Made by a program: the position numbers and the translations under genes. From positions 60,012-124,011 of the forward strand of contig CAKQDQ010000001.1 of assembly GCA_934229335.1 (NCBI GenBank): 64,000 nt of DNA. The letters run 5' to 3'. The notes under the pieces were generated by a model. It was given only the letters and a program-made list of their open reading frames with translations. It had not been told where the DNA came from and did not search any database. This document shows, piece by piece, positions 17,483-25,346 of the stretch. The stretch comes from an uncultured Prevotella sp. (GTDB lineage Bacteria; Bacteroidota; Bacteroidia; Bacteroidales; Bacteroidaceae). How positions within the stretch are numbered: the stretch's first letter is position 1; every line of letters starts with the position of its first letter.

Positions 17483-20400
17483 ATGAATAACAAGAAAAAC
17501 AAAATATTAAGCTTTGTATCTCCTGCAGGAGGCAGCCTTAAAGGGGCAGCGGTGCTCCTCTCGCTGGGGCTTTCCATGCTGGCGTGTGACGCGGTGGCTA
17601 AGGATATCAAAGGTACTGTAACCAATGCGTCCACTGGCGAGCCACTTGCTGGTGTGCGAGTACAGGCTTATGGTGACAATGCATACAGCGCGCTGACCAA
17701 CGATAAGGGTCAGTACACACTCAAACTGCCCGATTATGTCAGCAGCGTGTATATGACACTGGAGGGACAGCAAAGCCAACAGGTAGCGATAGGTCAGGAC
17801 CTGAACAATGTAAACGCACAGCTCTATTCTTCTGACTACAGTGCAGTTTACGGCAATACCACCTCTGGACTGTTACGTGCAAAGGCTACTGGCTTTGAGA
17901 ACAACGTGGAAGCAAGCGTTGATCCACTGCTAAAGCAGCAACTTGCGGCAGACGTCAGAATGGTAAGCCGTGGCGGAAACGACGGCTTAGGCAACGTGAT
18001 GTTCGTCAACGGACTCAACAGTCTTAGTGCAAATGCACAGCCACTCATCGTCGTCGACGGCGTAATCATGGATATGCAGTACGACCGTACCATGCTGCAT
18101 GACGGTTATTACAACAACATCCTCGCCAATATAGACGTCAATGACATTGACAAGGTAGAGGTAATGAAGAACGGTACCGCCCTGTATGGTGCCAAGGGAG
18201 CTAACGGAGTCATACTTGTCACCACCAAGCGTAATCGCAGTATGGCGACGAAGATTGACGTAACGATAGGCGGTAAGTTCATGACGGAACCAAGAACACC
18301 ACAGATGTTAGGAGCGGAAGAGTACCGCACGTACGCGTCAGAGATGTTAGCAACGCAGATGAGCGATATCAGTAGCATGAAGTTCCTCATCTCAGACCCT
18401 TCTTACTACTACTATCCTATGTACCATAACAATACGGACTGGAAGAAGGAAGTATACCGCTCATCATTCGCTCAGAGCTATGGCATCAACGTACAGGGTG
18501 GTGACGACGTGGCAAGCTATAACCTCAGCGTAGGCTATACCAGTGCCGACGCTACGTTGAAGGGTAACGACTACTCACGCTTCAATATGAGAATGAACAC
18601 CGACATCAACGTGCTGAAAGACCTCAGCGTGAGATTCGATGCCTCATTCAGCGATGTAAGCCGTGACTTACGCGACATCGGCGTGTCTGAAAACGTAGAG
18701 GAGAACACCATAACATCTACCAACTTCCTCGCGCTCATCAAGTCACCATTCCTCTCACCTTACGCTTACGACTTCAATGGTAATATGAGTAACTATCTCG
18801 CTGAGGCTGATGACTACCTGCAAGGAGCTATAACCACCAGCGATAGAAGCCTCGCTAACCCTGTCAGCATACTCGACAATGGCGACGGACGTAACCGTAA
18901 CGACTTCGGTAACCGTCTCGTTACCTTCTCTATTACACCGAAGTACCAGTTCAATAAGCACCTCAGCGTGCAGGAGTTCTTCAACTTCTCACTGGTCAAC
19001 ACCAACGAGAACTACTATCTCCCTATCACAGGCGTACCACAGTTCCGTGTACCTGGCATCACCAACCGTGTATATGTAGACAACATAGTACAGTCACTCA
19101 CCGCACGTCAGAACTCAATACAGAGCGACACACGTGTAGATTGGCAGAACCGTTACGGAGCACACAGCATCAAAGCCTTTGGAGGCATACGCTATATCAG
19201 CAACAGTTATAAGCTAAATGTACAGAAAGGCTACAACACTGGTAATGATAAGACACCGAATATGTCAGGCTCTCTCGCCTACAAGTCAACCGATGGTGCC
19301 GACGATAAGTACAGCGACATCACGTGGTATGCTTCTGGTGACTATAACTATGCAGAGAAATACTACCTCACAGGTACCCTCTCAGCACAGGCATCATCAC
19401 GCTTCGGTAAGGACGCCGACGGCTTAAAGGCGTTCGGAGTAGTATGGGGCATATTCCCAAGTCTGCAAGCTTCATGGGTAATGAGCAATGAGAAGTGGCT
19501 CGCTGACGTAAAACCCGTCAACTATCTCCGCGTAAACCTTGGCTACGATGTCTCTGGTAACGACGATATAGACTACACAGCGTCACGCACATACTTTATC
19601 TCTAAGACCCTTCTTGGTACAAACGCAGCAGGCAAACTGCTCGGAAACGTGGGCAACAGCACACTGAAATGGGAGACGACACGTCGCCTTAGCGGTGGAG
19701 TAGAAGGCAACTTCTTCAACAATAAGCTCCATGCAGGTATCAACATTTATAAGTCTTGGACTAACAACCTGCTCACATTGCGCCAGATGGCGTGGACAAG
19801 TGGTCTCAATGAAAACTGGTGTAACGATGGTAAACTGACCAATGCGGGCTTCGACATCAATGTAGGCGTCAAGGCATACGACTCAAAGTCATGGCACTGG
19901 GAGGTCGGTGCAACACTCGGTCACTACAGCAATGAGGTGACAGCACTGGGCACTGACAACAAGAGTATGGAGACAAGCATCTACGGAGCTACCGTACTTA
20001 CATCTGTAGGCAACCCCGTTGGTCTCTTCTACGGCTATCGCACCAATGGCGTTTACGCCACATCCGCAGAGGCAAATGAGGCTGGTCTCTATCAACTTGA
20101 TGAGTCAGGAACGGAGGTTTACTTCCAAGCTGGCGACATGAAGTTCGTTGATAAGGATGGTAACAAGTGCATCGACGCTGCCGATCGCGAAGTCATTGGC
20201 GACCCTAACCCATCAGTTTACGGCAACATCTATAGCCGTCTGAGCTGGAAAAACTGGTCACTTGACGTGACATTCAATTACTGTCTGGGCAACGACATAT
20301 ACAACTACGAGCGCAGCATACTTGAGAGTGGTAAGTACTTCTACAACCAAACCACCGCGATGAACGCCCGTTGGATGGCAGAAGGACAGATTACCAATAT

Positions 20401-20698
20401 GCCACGCCTTAGTTATCAGGACCCTCATGGTAACGCTCGCTTCAGCGATCGCTGGATAGAAGACGGCAGTTATCTGCGTCTTAGCAACGTGACCCTCAGC
20501 TATGCGCTGCCTATTAACAGCACATTCCTTCAGGGACTCACCATTTGGGGCTCAGTACAAAACCTCTTTACCATCACGAAATACCTCGGCAGCAATCCTG
20601 ATTGCGCACTCTCAGGAAGCGTACTCTCACAGGGTATCGACCGCGGATTGCTCGGATTGGGTCGCTCATTCGCTATGGGCGTGAAGATAAACCTGTAG
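17483..20698 (+). CDS. SusC-like TonB-dependent outer-membrane transporter (second pair)
   Basis: This 1071-residue protein has an N-terminal signal, a carboxypeptidase-D-like domain (about 42-115: DIKGTVTNASTGEPLAGVRV), a plug (about 130-260) with AQPLIVVDGVIMD, VEVMKNGTALYGAKGANGVI, and a beta-barrel with the expected C-terminal strand (RSFAMGVKINL). It would import oligosaccharides with the SusD encoded at 20857. The plug is divergent: the usual LQGRVAGV-type segment before the plug core is replaced by LLKQQLAADVRMVSRGGNDG. It differs clearly from the first SusC, so the two pairs are not a recent duplication and may take different xylan fragments. Confidence 0.95.
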   Translation: MNNKKNKILSFVSPAGGSLKGAAVLLSLGLSMLACDAVAKDIKGTVTNASTGEPLAGVRVQAYGDNAYSALTNDKGQYTLKLPDYVSSVYMTLEGQQSQQVAIGQDLNNVNAQLYSSDYSAVYGNTTSGLLRAKATGFENNVEASVDPLLKQQLAADVRMVSRGGNDGLGNVMFVNGLNSLSANAQPLIVVDGVIMDMQYDRTMLHDGYYNNILANIDVNDIDKVEVMKNGTALYGAKGANGVILVTTKRNRSMATKIDVTIGGKFMTEPRTPQMLGAEEYRTYASEMLATQMSDISSMKFLISDPSYYYYPMYHNNTDWKKEVYRSSFAQSYGINVQGGDDVASYNLSVGYTSADATLKGNDYSRFNMRMNTDINVLKDLSVRFDASFSDVSRDLRDIGVSENVEENTITSTNFLALIKSPFLSPYAYDFNGNMSNYLAEADDYLQGAITTSDRSLANPVSILDNGDGRNRNDFGNRLVTFSITPKYQFNKHLSVQEFFNFSLVNTNENYYLPITGVPQFRVPGITNRVYVDNIVQSLTARQNSIQSDTRVDWQNRYGAHSIKAFGGIRYISNSYKLNVQKGYNTGNDKTPNMSGSLAYKSTDGADDKYSDITWYASGDYNYAEKYYLTGTLSAQASSRFGKDADGLKAFGVVWGIFPSLQASWVMSNEKWLADVKPVNYLRVNLGYDVSGNDDIDYTASRTYFISKTLLGTNAAGKLLGNVGNSTLKWETTRRLSGGVEGNFFNNKLHAGINIYKSWTNNLLTLRQMAWTSGLNENWCNDGKLTNAGFDINVGVKAYDSKSWHWEVGATLGHYSNEVTALGTDNKSMETSIYGATVLTSVGNPVGLFYGYRTNGVYATSAEANEAGLYQLDESGTEVYFQAGDMKFVDKDGNKCIDAADREVIGDPNPSVYGNIYSRLSWKNWSLDVTFNYCLGNDIYNYERSILESGKYFYNQTTAMNARWMAEGQITNMPRLSYQDPHGNARFSDRWIEDGSYLRLSNVTLSYALPINSTFLQGLTIWGSVQNLFTITKYLGSNPDCALSGSVLSQGIDRGLLGLGRSFAMGVKINL

Positions 20699-20701
20699 TA
20701 T

Positions 20702-20850
20702 TTTAGTCGTTTAGTTGTTTAGTTATTTAGTGGTTTAGGCGTTAAGTTGATGCGATTGCTGGTTTTCTATCGAGCAAAGGCACAGTCAACAAAACCTCAA
20801 AACAACTAAATAACGAAACAACTAAAACCACAAAACCACAAAAATAACCA
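20702..20850. repeat. Inverted arrays of 8-bp units between susC and susD (second pair)
   Basis: 20702-20749 reads as six 8-bp units of the form TTTAGTTG (tttagtcg, tttagttg, tttagtta, tttagtgg, tttaggcg, ttaagttg). A right-hand arm at about 20801-20850 carries the complementary ACAACTAA-type units in the same 8-bp register. The arms can pair imperfectly. The A/C-rich arm ends directly at the susD start (CAACTATG). The same architecture occurs at 41521-41654. Confidence 0.7.
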
Positions 20851-20856
20851 ACAACT

Positions 20857-22569
20857 ATGAAACTATACAAGCAAATAATAATGGGTCTCTGCTGCCTTGC
20901 GTCATTAGCCTCATGCTCTGATATGCTTGATACCAAGTCTGATATGGTGGAATTTGAGGAAGATAACCACATCAACACACCGCAAGACTCGCTTTATAGC
21001 GTTATGGGCATCATACGACAGATGCAGGTTGTGGCAGACCGCACGCTGCTTCTCGGCGAGGTTCGCTCAGACCTTGTCAGCCCAACGGCAAAGGCTACTA
21101 CCGCTATTAAGAACATGGCGGCAAATAATTTCAGCGATGATAATGAGTATAACCGCATCAGCGACTACTATGCCGTTATCAATAACTGTAACTATTTCCT
21201 CGCTCACGTAGACACAACACTGTCACGTCTTGGCAAAAAGGTATTTGAAAAGGAGTATCCTGCTGTTAAAGCGTACCGCGCTTGGACATATCTTCAGATG
21301 GCAAAGATATACGGTGAGGTGCCACTCGTTACAGTTCCTGTTATGACAGAGGCTGACGCACAGCGCGAGATGGAGAAGACACCGTCGGACATCAACGCTA
21401 TCTGTGACTATTTCATCAACGATCTCGCACCGTATGTAGACAGAGAACAGCCTAACTACAACCAGGTCAATGGCTTCAACTCAAGTAAGTTCTTCATCCC
21501 TATGCGTGTCTTGTTAGGCGAAATGTGCCTGTGGACAGGGCGATATAATGAAGCTTGCCAGTACTTCTATCAGTATCTCGCCAAGAAAGATGATATGCAC
21601 TACACCAACACCAATCGTGTGAAGTGGAATGTAGGTGCTTCTGCCGACTTCATTAATGCCAGTACGAATAACTCTTACACTTCATCTGTTGTAGCAAAAA
21701 ATGAGGCTGAGGTACTGTGTCTTATCCCGCTTGAGCCGTCAGAGTTTAATGGTATACGCGGTAAACTACAGGAAGTGTTCAGCTCTACGGACAACAATTA
21801 CTACTATTATCAGGTAACTCCGTCGTCAGCACTCTATAATATCTCTCGGGCTCAGGACTATGTGTTCGAGAATAAGATAACAGATGCAGACCGTGACACG
21901 GTTTATGCTCCAAAGACAGGTTTCCAGAGATCTTACTATGCAGGTGACCTTCGTCTCTCTGGTGCTTATAAGTATGATGTAGAGAATCGTGACGAGTCAA
22001 GCCGTTACAACAGTATCAAGCAGACAGTAAGCACCGTCTCTTCAGACTTCGTCACCATCTATCGTGTGCAGCAAGTCTACCTGATGTATGCAGAAGCTCT
22101 TAATCGCGCAGGTTATCCAGAGAGTGCGTTCAACATTCTGAAGTATGGACTGTATGAAAACTCTATCCTTAAGAACATCTCAGAGAAGGAACGTGAGCGT
22201 GCTGGTGAGCTGTTGAACTTCCAATCACAGTTCTTTACAGAGAATAACACACAGGGAATCCACGCTCGTGGCTGTGGAGATGTGCGCTGTGACAATCAAT
22301 ACGCGCTGCCACAACCGCCAGAAGCCCTTGCCACATACGAGGACACGCTGAACTATCAGATACCTCTCGTAGAGGACATGATAGTAACCGAGAACGCCTT
22401 AGAGTTCGCTTTTGAGGGCCATCGATACTACGACCTCATGCGAGTAGCTATGCGTCGTAACGACCCTTCATATCTTGCGCTACCTATAGCAAGCCGTAAT
22501 GGGGTGAGAGATGAGTCAGTCTATACCCGTATGATGGACAAGCAGAACTGGTATCTTCCTAAGAAATAG
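20857..22569 (+). CDS. SusD/RagB-like surface glycan-binding lipoprotein (second pair)
   Basis: The 570-residue lipoprotein (lipobox LASC, Cys20, then SDMLDTKSD) has SusD-type helices and the C-terminal family signature NALEFAFEGHRYYDLMRVAMRR in near-canonical form. It would cap the SusC encoded upstream and bind the incoming glycan. The 158-bp spacer to susC contains a palindromic octamer array, yet the two genes should still be cotranscribed because no terminator is visible between them. An intrinsic terminator follows 27 bp after the stop codon, marking the end of the uptake operon. Confidence 0.95.
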   Translation: MKLYKQIIMGLCCLASLASCSDMLDTKSDMVEFEEDNHINTPQDSLYSVMGIIRQMQVVADRTLLLGEVRSDLVSPTAKATTAIKNMAANNFSDDNEYNRISDYYAVINNCNYFLAHVDTTLSRLGKKVFEKEYPAVKAYRAWTYLQMAKIYGEVPLVTVPVMTEADAQREMEKTPSDINAICDYFINDLAPYVDREQPNYNQVNGFNSSKFFIPMRVLLGEMCLWTGRYNEACQYFYQYLAKKDDMHYTNTNRVKWNVGASADFINASTNNSYTSSVVAKNEAEVLCLIPLEPSEFNGIRGKLQEVFSSTDNNYYYYQVTPSSALYNISRAQDYVFENKITDADRDTVYAPKTGFQRSYYAGDLRLSGAYKYDVENRDESSRYNSIKQTVSTVSSDFVTIYRVQQVYLMYAEALNRAGYPESAFNILKYGLYENSILKNISEKERERAGELLNFQSQFFTENNTQGIHARGCGDVRCDNQYALPQPPEALATYEDTLNYQIPLVEDMIVTENALEFAFEGHRYYDLMRVAMRRNDPSYLALPIASRNGVRDESVYTRMMDKQNWYLPKK

Positions 22570-22595
22570 GAGTAACAGCAAGTTGATAAGCAAAA

Positions 22596-22631
22596 GCATG
22601 GCAGTCACTACGGGTGGCGGCTGTGCTTTTT
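22596..22631 (+). terminator. Intrinsic terminator after the SusCD operon
   Basis: GCATGGCAGTCAC (22596-22608) pairs with GTGGCGGCTGTGC (22614-22626) with one mismatch and a few wobbles around the loop TACGG, followed by TTTTT (22627-22631). Confidence 0.75.
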
Positions 22632-22739
22632 GCTGTTTATATTCAGAAGGGAAAGCGATTCAGCAATTTATGTCTAACAGAGTAGTTATAGCCATTCTAT
22701 TAGTTCTATGTACTACTAACAATAAAAGATAAATCAACA

Positions 22740-24641
22740 ATGAGAAAGAAAATAACAGTCGTTGTCGCGGCTTTGCTGTGCAGCCTTGCCAGTCATGCCG
22801 TTACGTTGCCCCAGATGTTTCAGTCTGGCATGGTGTTACAACGTCAGCAACCGTTGCCAGTATGGGGCATGGCACAACCAGGCGAGGCAGTCACCGTGAC
22901 CTTCCGTGGCAAGAGATACACCACCAATGCAGATGCTAATGGACAGTGGCGCGTAGTGCTTCCGAAGCAAAAGCCAGGCGGACCATTCACCATGCAGATA
23001 GCAGAGCAGACGCTGACAGACGTCATGGTGGGCGACGTATGGTTGGTATCAGGACAGTCTAACGTAGATACCAACATCGAACGCGTATATCCTCAGTATG
23101 CTGCCGATATTGATGCATACAGCAATGACAACATACGCCTGTTCCAAGTGCAGACAGATTACTCCACGGAGCGCAAGAACGATGTTAAGAAAACATCGTG
23201 GAAACACCTCAGTAAGGACAATGCGTGGAAGTTTTCAGCTCTCGGTTACTTCCTCGGACAGAAGATGTACAACGACACAAAGGTACCACAGGGTGTCATA
23301 CAGTCAAGCCTTGGCGGTAGTCCTGTGCAGGCATGGGTGGACATTGACTCCCTGAAGAGTTATCCATACTATAGAGATTACATGCTGTATACCGATGCCG
23401 ACTACGTGAAGTATCAGACCTTGGCAAACAATCGTGCCAATGACGTGTGGTTCAAACTGATGAACGACACCGACCCAGGCAACGGAAAGTATGAGAAAAG
23501 CGATTATGATGACGCATCGTGGCAGACGTATGACCAGTATGACAACAACGCCTGGGCTAAGCACGAGGGACGCCCCATCATCGGCTCTATGTGGTTGCGC
23601 CAGCACATCACAGTCGACGCAGCCCATGCGGGCAAGGCAGCGACACTGCTCCTTGGCACGCTTCACGACATGGACTACACCTTCGTCAACGGCAGGCAGG
23701 TAGGCGTGACATACTATCAGTATCCCCCTCGTCGCTACAGTATACCAGCAGGACTGCTGCGTGAGGGCGACAACGTCATAGCAGTGCGCATTATCTGTAA
23801 GAGTGGTATGGCTAATTTCTATCGCAACAAGCCCCATGAGATAGTCTATGAAGACGGAAGCAAGCAGCAGATATCTACCAAATGGCTAACCCATAAAGGC
23901 TCCCTCCTTATGGAAGGTCCACTCGGTGGCAAGGTGAACACGCAGAACCAAGCCTCCGTACTCTATAATGGCATGATACACCCGTTAGCCCCTTACGCCC
24001 TCTCAGGCATGGTGTGGTATCAGGGAGAGTCAAACACAGGCAAGCCAAACGAGTATGGTGACCTGCTGACTAAGCTCACAGGCAACTGGCGCACGCTGTG
24101 GCAGCGTCCTGACATGCCCTTCTGCGTAGTGCAACTCGCCAACCACATGGAGCCTACCGATCAGCCCCAGGAGAGCGGTTGGGCAGCCCTGCGTGAGCAG
24201 CAACGCCTTGTTGGTATTGCCAATCCTCACAACACCCTTGCCGTTGCCATAGACCTTGGTGAGGCGGCAGACATACACCCTCTGCGCAAGCGTGAGGTAG
24301 CGGAGCGTTGCGCCCTTGCCCTCGCCAACCAAGTGTATGGCAAGAAGAACCTCCTCTCACCGCAACCACTTTCTGTTACGCTACAGCCAGAAGGCGTAGT
24401 CGTTACCATGGACCAGCCGTTGCGCCCATGTGACGACGTGAAGGAGTTTGAACTCAAAGGTAATGACGGCAAGTTCCGTAACGCCACGGCACGTGTAGAC
24501 GGCACAAAGGTTATACTCAGTGTTCCCGAAGGCACTGTGCCCACCGCTGTACGCTTTGGTTGGAAGAACAACCCAGCACGTCTTAACCTCTACGGTAAGA
24601 ACGCCTTGCCAGCAAGCCCATTCCAGATGGAGGTGAAATAA
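22740..24641 (+). CDS. SGNH-type carbohydrate acetylesterase (sialate O-acetylesterase-like)
   Basis: The 633-residue secreted protein (signal peptide MRKKITVVVAALLCSLASHA) carries the block-I motif VSGQSN with candidate nucleophile Ser107 and a downstream DIHPLRKREVAER containing Asp511 and His513, the usual SGNH dyad. A beta-sandwich resembling a GH2 sugar-binding domain (about 250-370; GSMWLRQHITV, LGTLHDMDYTFVNG) is inserted between the two halves of the esterase fold, as in sialate O-acetylesterase-like enzymes active on plant polysaccharides. In this context it most likely removes acetyl groups from xylan or its oligosaccharides in the periplasm. No TAnnTTTG promoter is visible in the 170-bp upstream gap, so expression may depend on read-through of the preceding terminator. 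Confidence 0.85.
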   Translation: MRKKITVVVAALLCSLASHAVTLPQMFQSGMVLQRQQPLPVWGMAQPGEAVTVTFRGKRYTTNADANGQWRVVLPKQKPGGPFTMQIAEQTLTDVMVGDVWLVSGQSNVDTNIERVYPQYAADIDAYSNDNIRLFQVQTDYSTERKNDVKKTSWKHLSKDNAWKFSALGYFLGQKMYNDTKVPQGVIQSSLGGSPVQAWVDIDSLKSYPYYRDYMLYTDADYVKYQTLANNRANDVWFKLMNDTDPGNGKYEKSDYDDASWQTYDQYDNNAWAKHEGRPIIGSMWLRQHITVDAAHAGKAATLLLGTLHDMDYTFVNGRQVGVTYYQYPPRRYSIPAGLLREGDNVIAVRIICKSGMANFYRNKPHEIVYEDGSKQQISTKWLTHKGSLLMEGPLGGKVNTQNQASVLYNGMIHPLAPYALSGMVWYQGESNTGKPNEYGDLLTKLTGNWRTLWQRPDMPFCVVQLANHMEPTDQPQESGWAALREQQRLVGIANPHNTLAVAIDLGEAADIHPLRKREVAERCALALANQVYGKKNLLSPQPLSVTLQPEGVVVTMDQPLRPCDDVKEFELKGNDGKFRNATARVDGTKVILSVPEGTVPTAVRFGWKNNPARLNLYGKNALPASPFQMEVK

Positions 24642-24696
24642 AGTTACCACAACTTGCTTTTGCAGAAGCAAAGAAACGTAAAAAGAAAGAAAATAG

Positions 24697-24749
24697 AAGC
24701 CTGTTATGTGACTATTCCTAATAGAAAGAAGTCACTTAACAGGCTTTTT
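24697..24749 (+). terminator. Intrinsic terminator after the acetylesterase gene
   Basis: AAGCCTGTTATGTGACT (24697-24713) pairs with AGTCACTTAACAGGCTT (24730-24746) with one mismatch; the stem runs into TTTTT ending at 24749. Confidence 0.9.
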
Positions 24750-25012
24750 GGTATGTTAAGAGATACATTATTACTTTGGATTTTTACCGAAAGATGCAAA
24801 ATTATTTGTTTGGATATTTTCAAAAAGTATAGATTTATTTATTGGGATAATTTCTCTTTGTTAACTTCATGTTCTGATAATCAATAGAATAGTAAACCAT
24901 GTATTATGAGAGAACAATAGACAAGTAGATATTTGTCCTCTATATGCTATCTCTATGTTACCGCAGATATGCCAGTGATAAACCACCCAGTAATTCCTGT
25001 AGCATACATTCA
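24750..25012. other. Intergenic stretch without recognisable gene
   Basis: AT-rich, no supported ORF. A 77-codon plus-strand frame (24654-24887) runs through the terminator hairpin, has no family resemblance that I recognise, and is not counted. I see no RNA gene here. Confidence 0.5.
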
Positions 25013-25110
25013 GTAATAACACCCTTTTGCAATCACGCCCAAATCATAAAACGAAAGCACCCAAATCGCATTGCGAAAGGGTACTAATCGCATTGTGATT
25101 TGGGCGTAAT
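25013..25110. repeat. Intergenic repeat patch, AATCGCATTGCGAAAG family (copy 2)
   Basis: Contains the 19-mer shared with 5376-5394 (here 25063-25081) plus repeated ACGCCCAAATC, CACCCAAATCGC and its complement GATTTGGGCGTAATCG (about 25097-25112), so the patch can fold on itself. Similar words recur at 50759-50854. Confidence 0.6.
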
Positions 25111-25113
25111 CGT

Positions 25114-25140
25114 AAAACGCCCCGCATCAGCGAGGCGTTT
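25114..25140 (-). terminator. Terminator of the 27461-25165 transcription unit
   Basis: On the minus strand AAACGCCTCGC pairs with GCGGGGCGTTT (one G-T wobble) around a short loop, followed by TTTTACG. It lies 24 bp after the stop of the small ORF. Confidence 0.75.
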
Positions 25141-25164
25141 CGTTAAAATTGTATGGTCAAAGGA

Positions 25165-25329
25165 CTAAATATCGTCCTCATCGTCGTAGTCGATAAAGTT
25201 CACCCTATTGTGCCTTGAGTCACCGTGTGCGCCATTTTCGCCGTAGTCACCGCCACTAATGGCAGCCTGCATGATGTTGTTGTCAATGCGTATTATTCCT
25301 ATCTCTGGAGCATTATACTTCTTTTTCAT
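25165..25329 (-). CDS. Small 54-residue protein of unknown function, MKKKYNAPEI family-like
   Basis: This ORF begins MKKKYNAPEIGIIRIDNN and continues through a Gly-rich SGGDYGENGAHGD centre to an acidic DYDDEDDI tail. It starts 17 bp after the stop of the 704-residue secreted protein and ends 24 bp before a terminator, so it is the last gene of that unit. It has no signal peptide or membrane segment. Prevotella and relatives encode many short proteins that start MKK(K)Y..P.I and carry a Ser-Gly-Gly centre; I recall them as uncharacterised. The SGG step and acidic tail might mark a processed or secreted peptide, but that is speculation. The favourable context and family-like N-terminus make it likely to be real. 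Confidence 0.65.
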   Translation of the reverse strand: MKKKYNAPEIGIIRIDNNIMQAAISGGDYGENGAHGDSRHNRVNFIDYDDEDDI

Positions 25330-25346
25330 TTTTCGTTCCTTCCTGT

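Noticed and set aside
24654-24887. 77-codon plus-strand ORF after the acetylesterase
   Set aside because: It runs through a textbook terminator hairpin, has no family resemblance and no operon context.
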